From NCBI RefSeq assembly GCF_036365825.1, contig NZ_CP142675.1, forward strand, positions 2,736,501-2,800,500: DNA of 64,000 bases. The letters are read 5' to 3'. The notes under the pieces were generated by a model. That model did no database searches. It had not been told where the DNA came from and was given only the letters and a program-made list of their open reading frames with translations. Both the position numbers and the translations under genes were made by a program. This stretch comes from Qipengyuania sp. HL-TH1 (lineage in GTDB: Bacteria > Pseudomonadota > Alphaproteobacteria > Sphingomonadales > Sphingomonadaceae). This document shows, in pieces, positions 53,914 to 62,481 of the stretch (position 1 is its first letter; every line of letters starts with the position of its first letter).

Positions 53914-55293
53914 ATGCGCCTGCTCACCCGCCTCATTGCCTTCCTTGCTGCCGCCATGCTCGCGGCACAGCCGGTCGCCGCGCAAAGCATCCTGCGCGAT
54001 GCCGAGACCGAGGCTTTCCTCGACGAGATTTCCGCGCCGCTGATCGAGGCGGCCGGGCTCGAACCCGACAATGTCGACATCATCCTGATAAATGATCCGT
54101 CGATCAACGCCTTCGTCGCGGGCGGCCAGGCGGTGTATATTCATTCGGGGCTGATCGACGCCGCCGATAGCGCCGAGGAAGTGCAAGGCGTCATCGCGCA
54201 CGAGCTCGGTCATATCACCGGGGGTCACATCCTTCGTTATGGCGAGGGCGCCGCCGCTGCAACGAAGATATCGCTGCTGTCGATGATCGCCGGAATCGGC
54301 GCCGCGCTGGCGGGCGCGGGCGATGCCGCAATGGGTATCATGATGGCGGGACAACAGGCCGCAATGGGCAAGTTCCTGGCCTTCAGCCGGACGCAGGAAT
54401 CGTCCGCCGATTTCGCCGGGGCGGAATATCTCTCGAAATCGGGGATCTCGGGGCGCGGTTCGCTGGCCTTCTTCGGCAAGCTGCTCAATCAGGAGTATCG
54501 CTACGGCTATAGCCAGAGCGACGAAGCGGGGTTCTACCGCACGCACCCGCTTTCGGGCGACCGCATCGCCGCGCTGCGCGAGGTCTATGAAAAGGACCCC
54601 GCCTGGGAACGTCCGCGCGATGCGCGCAACCAGGCCAATTTCGAGCGCGTGAAAGCGAAGCTCGTGGGCTATCTCGCCAAGCCCTCGGCCACCTTGCGCG
54701 ACTATCCTGAAACCGATGCTACGGTCCCTGCGCTCTACGCGCGCGCCTATGCCTATCACCAGAACGCGCGGGTCGACCTCGCGCTCGGCGCAACCGATCA
54801 GCTGCTCGCCATTGACCCCGACGATCCGTACTTTCTCGAGCTCAAGGGGCAGGTCCTGCTCGAATCGGGACGGCCCGAGGAATCGCTCGAGCCGCTGCGC
54901 CGCGCGACTGCGCTGACCAATTCCGAACCGCTGATCGCCAGCCTGTTCGGCCATGCGCTGATCGCCACCGAAGACCGCGACAATTACGAAGAGGCCGAAC
55001 GCGTGCTGCGCGCCGCCGTGGGGCGCGACCGTCGCAATCCCTTTGCCTGGTACCAGCTCGGCGTGGTCTATGCCGCGCGCGGCGACACGGCGCGCGCGCG
55101 CCTGGCGACTGCCGAACAGCAGGTCATGAGCGGCCAGTATGGCCTGGCGCTACGCAGCGCGCAGGCTGCCGAGGGCGGTCTCGACCGGGGCACACCCGAC
55201 TGGATCCGCGCGCAGGACATCGGCATGCAAGCGCGTGCACTGCTCGAGCGGCAATGCGAAATGGAGCGCGGTCGCAATTGCGCACCAGGCTGA
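53914..55293 (+). CDS. M48 family metalloprotease with TPR repeats (BepA/YfgC-like)
   Basis: The 459-residue product has a Sec signal peptide (LAAAMLAAQPVAAQ), an M48 peptidase domain with zinc motif HELGHITGGH (H96-E-L-G-H100) and the third ligand Glu in the ESSADFAGAEYL helix, and a C-terminal half of TPR repeats (ALYARAYAYHQNARVDLALG and following). This architecture fits BepA-like periplasmic proteases that monitor outer-membrane protein (LptD) assembly. It is followed by a DsbA-like gene 17 bases later, fitting a periplasmic protein quality-control pair. Confidence 0.88.
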   Translation: MRLLTRLIAFLAAAMLAAQPVAAQSILRDAETEAFLDEISAPLIEAAGLEPDNVDIILINDPSINAFVAGGQAVYIHSGLIDAADSAEEVQGVIAHELGHITGGHILRYGEGAAAATKISLLSMIAGIGAALAGAGDAAMGIMMAGQQAAMGKFLAFSRTQESSADFAGAEYLSKSGISGRGSLAFFGKLLNQEYRYGYSQSDEAGFYRTHPLSGDRIAALREVYEKDPAWERPRDARNQANFERVKAKLVGYLAKPSATLRDYPETDATVPALYARAYAYHQNARVDLALGATDQLLAIDPDDPYFLELKGQVLLESGRPEESLEPLRRATALTNSEPLIASLFGHALIATEDRDNYEEAERVLRAAVGRDRRNPFAWYQLGVVYAARGDTARARLATAEQQVMSGQYGLALRSAQAAEGGLDRGTPDWIRAQDIGMQARALLERQCEMERGRNCAPG

Positions 55294-55310
55294 GAAAACC
55301 GAGGGATCCG

Positions 55311-55997
55311 ATGAAAAACAACCTGCTGACCGCGCTGATCGCGCTGGTGTTCGGCTTCGCCGGGGCCGGCCTGTGGTCGCTCTCGGGGCTGGGGCATGGC
55401 CATACGCGCGATTACTTGCTCGCCAATCCGCAGATCCTTCCCGAAATGTCCGAAGCCTATCAGCGCAGCGAAGCCGAGGACCGGCTGGCGCAGGTCTCTG
55501 GCGAAGTGAAAGAGCCTTTCCAGGGCGCGGTTCTGGGCAATCCGCAAGGCACGAGGGTGCTGGTCAAGTTCACCGATTACGGCTGCACCTATTGCCGCCA
55601 GTCGATCGCCGGGATCGATCGCCTGATCGCCGCCGACCCCGAACTCAAGGTGGTGGTCCGCGAATGGCCGATCTTCGACGGCAGCGAACAGGCCGCGCGC
55701 ATGGCGCTGGCTGCTGCGGCACAGGGAAAGTATCCTGCGTTCTACCACGCGATGTTCGACCAGGGTCCGCCGAGCGATGCGAATGTCGCCCGCGCGGCGC
55801 AGATCGCGGGGCTCGACATAGCCGCCGCGGAAGAATTTGCTGCATCCGACGCTGCCACCGGCGAACTCGCGCGCAACATGGCCTTCGCCCGCTCGCTGCA
55901 ATTCACCGGAACACCCAGCTGGATAGCGGGCGACGAGGTCATCCAGGGGCTGGTGCCCGAACAGCGCCTCGCCGACGCGCTCGCGGCGGAGGGCTAG
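55311..55997 (+). CDS. DsbA family thiol:disulfide oxidoreductase
   Basis: This 228-residue protein has an N-terminal signal/anchor (LLTALIALVFGFAGAGLWSL) and a thioredoxin-like domain with active site C92-T-Y-C95 (FTDYGCTYCRQS) and the cis-Pro loop FTGTPSWIAGD. Ribosome binding site GAGGGA lies before ATG 55311. It resembles Com1/ScsC-type DsbA proteins that form or isomerise disulfides in the periplasm. It follows the M48 protease gene and precedes a convergent HD gene. Confidence 0.88.
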   Translation: MKNNLLTALIALVFGFAGAGLWSLSGLGHGHTRDYLLANPQILPEMSEAYQRSEAEDRLAQVSGEVKEPFQGAVLGNPQGTRVLVKFTDYGCTYCRQSIAGIDRLIAADPELKVVVREWPIFDGSEQAARMALAAAAQGKYPAFYHAMFDQGPPSDANVARAAQIAGLDIAAAEEFAASDAATGELARNMAFARSLQFTGTPSWIAGDEVIQGLVPEQRLADALAAEG

Positions 55998-56001
55998 GCG
56001 C

Positions 56002-56613
56002 TCACTCCGCTTCCATTGCCTTGGCGTACATCGAGGCGAGCGGCCGTTCCATCACCCGGCGGACCATCGGTTCGAAGAATTCGAGCGGTTCGCTGTCATA
56101 GGCGGGGTCGAAGGCGGCCTGGTCGTATTTCTCGCAGAAGGTCCGGCACGCTTCGAAATGCGGGTGGTCGGCGAACTTGTCGCGCGCGTTCTGGTCCATG
56201 CCGAGGAAGTGGAAATAGTAATAGCCCTGGAAAGCGCCGTGGTTCTGGCAGATCCAGTGGATTTCGTCGGTGACGAAGGGCTTGATGATCGAGGCGGCCA
56301 CTTCGGGGTGGTTATAGCTGCCCAGCGTATCGCCGATATCATGCAGCAGCGCCATGACCACATATTGCTCGCCCCGTCCGTCGCGATGCGCGCGAGTCGC
56401 GGTCTGCAGCGAATGTTCGAGCCGGTCGACGGGAAAGCCGCCGAAATCGCCATGGAGCAGCTTGAGGTGATCGAGGACGCGATCGGGCAGGCCCTTGGCG
56501 AAGGCGCGATACTCGCCGCCGATGATTGCCCAATCCTCTGCCGTGCCCTCGCGCATTTCGCGGAACTTGGCGCGTTCGGCTTCCGGATGTTCGATATTTT
56601 CCTGCACGCCCAT
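56002..56613 (-). CDS. HD domain-containing protein
   Basis: The 203-residue product contains H67 (RLEHSLQTA) and the HD signature LLHDIGDTLG (H91-D92), with further His residues (NHPEVAA, QNHGAF) that would complete a metal site. Such small HD proteins are phosphohydrolases or di-iron oxygenases of the PhnZ/inositol-oxygenase type; the motif HDIGD and QNHGAFQGYYYF are closer to the oxygenase-like branch. The function is not fixed. It is convergent with the DsbA-like gene (5-base gap). Confidence 0.75.
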   Translation of the reverse strand: MGVQENIEHPEAERAKFREMREGTAEDWAIIGGEYRAFAKGLPDRVLDHLKLLHGDFGGFPVDRLEHSLQTATRAHRDGRGEQYVVMALLHDIGDTLGSYNHPEVAASIIKPFVTDEIHWICQNHGAFQGYYYFHFLGMDQNARDKFADHPHFEACRTFCEKYDQAAFDPAYDSEPLEFFEPMVRRVMERPLASMYAKAMEAE

Positions 56614-56695
56614 CGCGTCTCTCCCTCGCTTCGGCTGTCGATGACACTGTAGCGACTGGCGCAGTTCGTCGCAATTGCGCTAGAGGGCATGGCCC

Positions 56696-57928
56696 ATGGC
56701 AGTCTTGCCCATTCGCCCAACGCCGTTCTTCGCCAATAAGAACCAGGCGTTCTGGAACCTCCAGCTGGCCGGCTGGGGCGGGGCCACCATGCTGCGCGTC
56801 ATGTCCGCGCTGGCCAATGGCCAACCGCCCGACCGGCTGGTCATCATCCTGATTGCCACGATCACCGGTTTCTCGCTCAGCCTGATCCTCGCGGTGGTCT
56901 ATGGCAAGCTGATCCGCCAGCGCCCGATCGTGACCTGGGGCGCGACTGCGATGGTGCTGGTCCTCGCGGTGGGCATCTATGCCTTCATCGACAGCTGGGT
57001 GCTCGACGTGGCGGGCGCGGCGTCGTCGAATACCAGCTTCGCCAATCTGTTCGTGGGCATCTACTTCTTCGACCTGACGCTGCTCGGCGCGTGGTCGGCG
57101 CTCTATTACGCGATCAATTTCTTCCTCCAGGTCGAGGAACAGGCCGACCGGCTCGAACGGCTCGAAGCGCAGGCGACCAGCGCGCAGCTGGCCATGCTGC
57201 GCTACCAGCTCAACCCGCACTTCCTGTTCAACACGCTCAATTCGATCAGCACGCTGGTCCTGCTCAAGCAGAGCGAGACCGCCAATGCCATGCTCACCCG
57301 CCTGTCGAGCTTCCTGCGCCACACGCTGGTGACTCAGCCGGGCGGCAAGGTAACCGTGGCGCAGGAGGTCGAGACACTGCAGCTCTATCTCGGGATCGAG
57401 CAGATGCGCTTCGAGGAACGGCTGCGCTCGAGCTTTCGCGTCGAGCCCGAGGCGGCCAGCGCGCGGCTGCCCGCGATGCTGCTTCAGCCATTGGTCGAAA
57501 ACGCGATCAAATACGGCGTCAGCCCGCAGGAGGAAGGCGCGGATATCTTCATCGTCGCGCAGATCGTCGGCCCGCGGCTGCGCGTAACCGTGTCGGACAC
57601 GGGCCCGGGCATGACGATGAACAATATCGAGGCCGGCCTGCCCGCGGTCCGCCCGACGCATGCGCGCCGCGATTCGACCGGAGTCGGCCTCGCCAATATT
57701 CGCGACCGGCTGGCGCAGGCCTATGGCGAGGAACACCGCTTCGAAATCCGCTCCCCCGAAAGCGGCGGCTTTTCCGTGCTCATCGAATTACCCTTCGAAA
57801 GCGAAGAGGACCCCGCGTTAAGCGCGGCGCAAGCCGCACCCGCGCAGGCGGCCCCGCTTAAGAAACCCGCGGCTTCCCCGGCCGTTGTACCTACACACTC
57901 ACCCTCGAAAGCACCCCAGACGACATGA
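56696..57928 (+). CDS. Sensor histidine kinase, LytS/YehU (HisKA_7TM-less) type
   Basis: This 410-residue membrane kinase has four hydrophobic segments (about 20-150) and a His_kinase domain with phospho-acceptor H175 in QLNPHFLFNTLNS, then the N box LLQPLVENAIKYG and G boxes DTGPGM and STGVGLANIRDRL. It forms a translationally coupled pair with the downstream LytTR response regulator (ATGA overlap). The C-terminus is Pro/Ala-rich. It presumably senses a membrane or envelope cue and phosphorylates the regulator. Confidence 0.9.
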   Translation: MAVLPIRPTPFFANKNQAFWNLQLAGWGGATMLRVMSALANGQPPDRLVIILIATITGFSLSLILAVVYGKLIRQRPIVTWGATAMVLVLAVGIYAFIDSWVLDVAGAASSNTSFANLFVGIYFFDLTLLGAWSALYYAINFFLQVEEQADRLERLEAQATSAQLAMLRYQLNPHFLFNTLNSISTLVLLKQSETANAMLTRLSSFLRHTLVTQPGGKVTVAQEVETLQLYLGIEQMRFEERLRSSFRVEPEAASARLPAMLLQPLVENAIKYGVSPQEEGADIFIVAQIVGPRLRVTVSDTGPGMTMNNIEAGLPAVRPTHARRDSTGVGLANIRDRLAQAYGEEHRFEIRSPESGGFSVLIELPFESEEDPALSAAQAAPAQAAPLKKPAASPAVVPTHSPSKAPQTT

Positions 57929-58722
57929 CCATCCGGACCCTTCTAGTCGACGACGAAAAGCTCGCCATCCAGGGCCTCCAGCTGCGGCTCGAACCGTTCG
58001 AGGACGTCGAGATCATCGGCACCTGCCAGAACGGCCGCGAGGCGATTCGCGCCATCAAGACGCAGAAGCCCGATCTCGTCTTCCTCGATATCCAGATGCC
58101 CGGCTTCGACGGCTTCTCGGTCGTCCAGGGGGTGATGGAGATTGACCCGCCGCTGTTCGTCTTCGTCACCGCATTCCAGGAACACGCGATCCGCGCATTC
58201 GAGGCGAATGCGGTCAATTACCTGATGAAGCCGGTCGACGAGGACAAGCTGGCCGATACAATCGAGCGCGTACGCCAGCGCCTGGCCGAGAAGAAATCGA
58301 CCGAAGAGGCGGAGAAACTGAAGAGCGTGCTTTCCGAAGTCGCCCCCGAAGCCGCCGAAACGCTCGCGGGCGAGGATGCCGAGGCGGCCAGCCGGTTCGA
58401 GAAGCTCATCAACATCAAGGACCGCGGCCAGATTTTCCGCGTCGAGGTCGAAACGATCGAGCATATCGAAGCCGCGGGCGATTACATGTGCATTTATACC
58501 GGCGACAATTCGCTGATCCTACGGGAAACAATGAAGGATCTCGAACGCCGTCTCGACCCGCGCAAGTTCCAGCGCGTGCATCGCTCGACCATCGTCAATC
58601 TCGACCAGGTGCGGCAGGTGAAACCGCATACCAATGGCGAATGCTTCCTCGTGCTCGATTCGGGCGCCGAGGTGAAGGTGAGCCGCAGCTATCGCGACGT
58701 CGTCGCCCGGTTCGTGCACTGA
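57925..58722 (+). CDS. LytTR family response regulator
   Basis: The 265-residue regulator has a receiver domain (phospho-acceptor D55 in LVFLDIQMPG, Lys in NYLMKPVDE) and, after a linker of about 45 residues, a LytTR DNA-binding domain (INIKDRGQIFRVEVETIEHI, then FQRVHRSTIVNLDQV). It overlaps the kinase gene by 4 bases, so it is the cognate partner. Its target promoters are not identifiable from this window. Confidence 0.92.
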   Translation: MTIRTLLVDDEKLAIQGLQLRLEPFEDVEIIGTCQNGREAIRAIKTQKPDLVFLDIQMPGFDGFSVVQGVMEIDPPLFVFVTAFQEHAIRAFEANAVNYLMKPVDEDKLADTIERVRQRLAEKKSTEEAEKLKSVLSEVAPEAAETLAGEDAEAASRFEKLINIKDRGQIFRVEVETIEHIEAAGDYMCIYTGDNSLILRETMKDLERRLDPRKFQRVHRSTIVNLDQVRQVKPHTNGECFLVLDSGAEVKVSRSYRDVVARFVH

Positions 58723-58820
58723 GGATCGGCGCACACGTCTTGGCGTGAGCACGCCCGGTGCCGCGCAGAGCCGCGTCGAGCACCAGCGCGCCTCGCCCGG
58801 CCCGTTTCAGGAGCGATTTC

Positions 58821-59688
58821 ATGACTATCACCCTTCCCGGCTTCGAGCTCGACCGGTTCGTGCGCGAAACGCTGGCCGAGGATCTTGGCGATGGGCTGCC
58901 GGGCGGCGGCCGCGATGTCACCAGCGAGAGCGTCATCCCCGCCGAGGCGCGGTTTGCTGGGGCCATGGACACGCGCGATGCGATCCATGTCGCCGGTCTG
59001 CCGATTGCCGCCGCCTTCTTCCGTGCGCTCGACCCGGACATGGACATCGAGATACTCGTCGAGGAAGGCGCCCAGGTCCCTGCGGGCACCGATCTGATGC
59101 GGCTCGAGGGCAATGCCCGCGCCATGCTCACTGCTCACTGCCGAGCGCAGCGCGCTCAACACCGTGCAGCACCTCTCGGGCATCGCGACCATGGTCGCGG
59201 ACTATGTCGCAGCGATGGACAATCCCGACTGCACCCTGCTCGATACGCGCAAGACCATCCCCGGCCTGCGTCATCTGGAAAAATATGCGGTGCGCATGGG
59301 CGGCGCGGCGAACCACCGCATGGGTCTGTGGGACGCGGCGATGATCAAGGACAATCATGTCCTCGTTGCCGGATCGGTGGGCGAGGCGGTCCGCCGCGCG
59401 GTCGCGGCCGGGGTGGAGGAAATCATCTGCGAGGTCGACCGGATCGACCAGATCGAGCCCGCGCTTGCCGCCGGGGCAACTCGCCTGCTGCTCGACAATA
59501 TGGAACCGCCGACCTTGCGCGAAGCGGTGGCGCTGGTCGCCGGACGCGTGCCGACCGAAGCCAGCGGGGGGATCAACCTCGAGACGATCCGCGCCAAGGC
59601 TGCCACCGGGGTCGATTACGTCTCGGTCGGGCGCCTCACGCAGAGTGCGCCCGCCGCCGATATCGGTCTGGACTTTACGCCGCTGTAA
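58821..59688 (+). pseudogene. nadC: nadC, nicotinate-nucleotide pyrophosphorylase, frameshifted by a 7-bp tandem duplication
   Basis: The first part (ATG 58821) reads FELDRFVRETLAEDLGDGL as in quinolinate phosphoribosyltransferase. After RLEGNARAML the frame is lost. In another frame the protein resumes as ERSALNTVQHLSGIATMVAD, KTIPGLRHLEKYAVRMGG and HRMGLWDAAMIKDNH. Between them CTCACTG is present twice in tandem (59127-59140). Removing one copy restores a perfect NadC of about 286 residues. NadC makes NAD precursors from quinolinate, so this mutation would abolish de novo NAD synthesis unless it is a sequencing error. Confidence 0.85.
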
Positions 59689-59731
59689 ATTCGGATATTC
59701 CTGCGCTTCAGGAACATAGCGAGGGGGTCGC

Positions 59732-60157
59732 ATGAAACCGGCATCAATCAGGAAGTTCGACTGGCTCTATCTCGGATCGGTCGCGATCGGACTGCTCGGG
59801 GTGGCGCTCAACTATGGCGCGATCGCCAGCCTCACAGAAGCCGATCTGGCAGGCCAGGGCTATGCCGACATGGGCGCGGGCGTATTGATCGCCGGTGTGT
59901 TGTTCGGCATCGCGATCAGCCTCGCGCTGTGGTTCATGATCTCCGTCCTGCGGATCGGGCTGGCCAAGTGGCTGCTTGTCGTCCTCTCCGCGTGGTCGGT
60001 AGTGACCTCGGGGGTCGCCATCGTCACCAATTTCGACGCGACGATGGTCTGGGGGCTCGTCAGCACGGTGATGACGGTGCTGGCCATCTGGTTTCTCTTC
60101 CAGCCCGATGCCACCGCGTGGTTTGCCGAAAAGAAGGGCGGAAACGGAGCCGAATAG
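59732..60157 (+). CDS. Small membrane protein, hypothetical
   Basis: This 141-residue protein has about four membrane helices (for example LGSVAIGLLGVALNYGAI and AGVLFGIAISLALWFMISVL) and ends with a short tail (WFLFQPDATAWFAEKKGG). No family is recognised. The 60247 gene encodes a related protein (same MKP.SI..FD start and A..WFAE end), so the two are tandem paralogues. They may affect membrane properties, but no function is supported. Confidence 0.6.
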   Translation: MKPASIRKFDWLYLGSVAIGLLGVALNYGAIASLTEADLAGQGYADMGAGVLIAGVLFGIAISLALWFMISVLRIGLAKWLLVVLSAWSVVTSGVAIVTNFDATMVWGLVSTVMTVLAIWFLFQPDATAWFAEKKGGNGAE

Positions 60158-60246
60158 GTCCGCCTTTCGCACGCGGCGGTCGCTATACGCGCCGCAATGT
60201 AATACATCCATTCCGGCTTTTGCGGGGTTTCTAAGGGGAAATTGGG

Positions 60247-60681
60247 GTGAAACCAGGTTCGATCAAACTGTTCGATGTGTTGTTCCCGCTTGCGGCACTG
60301 CTGGTGCTCGTCTCGGCGGTTCTGAGTTTCGGAAACCTCGAGGAACGCGCGCTCATCGATTTTGGCGGCGAGGGCGGCGGAGCACGGGGTATGGCGATCT
60401 GGATGGTGATCGCGTCGCTGTTCATTTTCGCACTGCTCGCCAGCATCGTCTGGGCCACCATTTCGCTCTTGCGCATGGGGATGGTACGCTACCTGCTGGC
60501 GCTGGTCGTGCTCTACGCCCTGTTCCAGAACTATCTCGCCTTCGCGGCGCTGGGGCCGCACCTCGCCGGTTTTGTCGACCTTGCGGCAAGCCTTGTGGCG
60601 GGGGCGGCCGTGATCGTGCTGTTTCGTGCCGACGCACGGCAGTGGTTTGCGGAAGATCCCCGCGACCGTGTCGCTCCTTAG
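60247..60681 (+). CDS. Small membrane protein, paralogue of the 59732 gene
   Basis: The 144-residue product starts at GTG 60247 with AAGGGGA upstream. It has about four membrane segments (PLAALLVLVSAVLSFG, MAIWMVIASLFIFALLASIV and others) and the same N- and C-terminal pattern as its neighbour (MKPGSIKLFD, ARQWFAEDP). Its 3' end overlaps the presumed GTG start of the RNase T2 gene by 14 bases. The function is unknown. Confidence 0.6.
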   Translation: MKPGSIKLFDVLFPLAALLVLVSAVLSFGNLEERALIDFGGEGGGARGMAIWMVIASLFIFALLASIVWATISLLRMGMVRYLLALVVLYALFQNYLAFAALGPHLAGFVDLAASLVAGAAVIVLFRADARQWFAEDPRDRVAP

Positions 60682-61381
60682 GCGGCTGTCGCTACTGCCG
60701 CTCGTCGGCATGCTGGCCCATGCCGCTCCGCTGGCGGCGCAGCACTATCAATGCAACCTCCCGCGCGCAGTGCAGGCACCACAAGTCCGGCCCGATGCGG
60801 CACCGCGTCCGCTCCCGGTCACCGGCTATACGCTGGCGCTGAGCTGGAGCCCCGAATTCTGCAAGCCGCGCAAGGGGCAGCCGCGCCATGCACGCCAATG
60901 CAGCGGGCGGGCGGGCATGTTCGGCCTCGTGGTGCACGGACTGTGGCCCGACAGCGGGCGTAGCTGGCCGCAATGGTGCTCCGCCCAGCGACAACCGCAA
61001 CCGCGCGAGGTCGCTGCCAATATGTGCATCTCGCCCTCCGCAGCGCTGATCGTGCGCCAATGGGCCAAGCACGGCAGCTGCATGGCCCGGAACCCCGCGA
61101 CTTACTTCAAGGTCACCCGCATTCTGTGGGAGGGACTGCGCATCCCCGATTACGACCGCGTCAGCCGCGAGGACGATCTGACTGCAGGCACCATCCGCAC
61201 GCGCTTTGTCGATGCCAATCCCGGCTGGGTGCATGAAGCGGTGGGAGTAAAGCTCAACGCGCGCGGCTGGCTGGAAGAATTGCGGCTGTGTTACGACAAG
61301 CGCTTTATGCCGAAAGCCTGCGATCGGACCCGCTTTGGCGCACGCGACGAAGCCCCCGCGAAGATCTGGCGGGGCCTCTAG
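60668..61381 (+). CDS. Ribonuclease T2 family protein
   Basis: This 237-residue secreted RNase has a signal peptide (LLPLVGMLAHAAPLAAQ) and the two catalytic segments of the T2 family: CAS I VVHGLWPDS (H90) and CAS II WAKHGSCM (H135). Several Cys residues probably form disulfides. It should cleave RNA through 2',3'-cyclic phosphate intermediates in the periplasm. The start is set at GTG 60668 because it yields a normal signal peptide; a GTG 14 codons earlier is possible. Confidence 0.88.
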   Translation: MSLLRRLSLLPLVGMLAHAAPLAAQHYQCNLPRAVQAPQVRPDAAPRPLPVTGYTLALSWSPEFCKPRKGQPRHARQCSGRAGMFGLVVHGLWPDSGRSWPQWCSAQRQPQPREVAANMCISPSAALIVRQWAKHGSCMARNPATYFKVTRILWEGLRIPDYDRVSREDDLTAGTIRTRFVDANPGWVHEAVGVKLNARGWLEELRLCYDKRFMPKACDRTRFGARDEAPAKIWRGL

Positions 61382-61507
61382 CGAGTTTCGCTTTGCGGCT
61401 GCCTTCAACGGGCGAGGGCAATCGGAGCGGCGCCTAAATCGGGCGCCCCCCTCCGCCAGGAGAGCTCTCATCCGGTCGATTTCAGACGAGGGGTAGCTGC
61501 CTTCAGA

Positions 61508-61963
61508 TCACCGCCGGTCGCTGAAAAACGCGCGCAAGAGTTCTGCCGCGCGCGCTTCTCCCATGCCCGAGTAGACCTCGGGCCGGTGCAGGCATTGCGG
61601 CTGATCGAACACGCGTGCGCCGTGTTCGACCGCGCCGCCCTTGGGGTCGCTGGCTGCGTAATAGAGCTTGCCGATCCGCGCATGGACGATCGCGCCCGCG
61701 CACATCGCGCAGGGTTCCAGCGTCACCCACAATTCGCAATCGGTCAGCCGCTCCTCGCCCAGCGCCTCGGCGGCGAGCCGGATCGCCAGCACCTCGGCAT
61801 GGGCGGTCGGGTCACGCGTCTCGCGCGGGGCATTGTGCGCTTCCGCCAGGATTTCCCCGCCGCGGGTTATCACGGCGCCGACGGGCACTTCGCCCGCTGC
61901 AGCAGACTGCACGGCAAGCTCGAGCGCGCGCTCCATGGGTTGCGGAAGGGTCCAACTGGCCAT
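61508..61963 (-). CDS. tadA: tRNA adenosine(34) deaminase TadA
   Basis: The 151-residue product has the zinc deaminase signature: HAE (H55, E57) and PCAMC (C85, C88). The wider context TLEPCAMCAGAIVHARI and the DPKGGAVEHG stretch are diagnostic of TadA, which changes A34 to inosine in tRNA-Arg(ACG). Length is normal. It is convergent with the RNase T2 gene and divergent from rpmB. Confidence 0.93.
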   Translation of the reverse strand: MASWTLPQPMERALELAVQSAAAGEVPVGAVITRGGEILAEAHNAPRETRDPTAHAEVLAIRLAAEALGEERLTDCELWVTLEPCAMCAGAIVHARIGKLYYAASDPKGGAVEHGARVFDQPQCLHRPEVYSGMGEARAAELLRAFFSDRR

Positions 61964-62120
61964 ATCGGCAAGGCGCTAGCCCCCGGTGGGCGCGGGTGCA
62001 ACGTGCTTGACGATTCGCAAGCTCGCCGCTATGCGCGCCGCTTTCCGGGACAAACACGAGCCCCCGCCCCGCAGCAGCGGCCAAGGGAACTCGCCCAGCC
62101 ATTTGAACGAGAGACGTATC

Positions 62121-62411
62121 ATGTCGCGCATTTGCGAACTCACCGGCAAGGGCCGCCAGGTCGGTCACAATGTGAGCCACGCCAACAACAAGACCAAGCG
62201 GGTCTTCCTGCCGAACCTGCAGAACGTGACGCTGATGAGCGAGAAGCTCGATCGCAGCTTCAAGTTCCGCGTATCGACCCAGGGTCTGCGTTCGGTCGAG
62301 CACAATGGCGGTCTCGACAACTGGCTGCTCAAGACTAGCGACGAGAAGCTCTCGGCCAACGCGCTTAAGGTGAAGCGCGAGCTGAAGAAGGCGAATCTCG
62401 CTGCCGCGTAA
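62121..62411 (+). CDS. rpmB: 50S ribosomal protein L28
   Basis: This 96-residue protein begins [20 protein letters not shown] and continues [15 protein letters not shown], the conserved L28 pattern, with the long alphaproteobacterial C-terminus ([18 protein letters not shown]). ATG 62121 follows an AACGAGAG region. A strong terminator hairpin follows the gene at 62452-62481. Confidence 0.96.
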   Translation: MSRICELTGKGRQVGHNVSHANNKTKRVFLPNLQNVTLMSEKLDRSFKFRVSTQGLRSVEHNGGLDNWLLKTSDEKLSANALKVKRELKKANLAAA

Positions 62412-62451
62412 GCCGTCAGCGCTTCGGCGCCAAGGCATCTACGCTGGATCG

Positions 62452-62481
62452 AAAGGCGCGCGAGGCTACTCGCGCGCCTTT
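62452..62481. terminator. Bidirectional intrinsic terminator between rpmB and the phytase-like gene
   Basis: AAAGGCGCGCGAG (62452-62464) and CTCGCGCGCCTTT (62469-62481) form a perfect 13-bp stem with a 4-base loop. T-rich tails exist on both strands. It includes the last codons and stop of the minus-strand gene ending at 62466. Confidence 0.8.
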
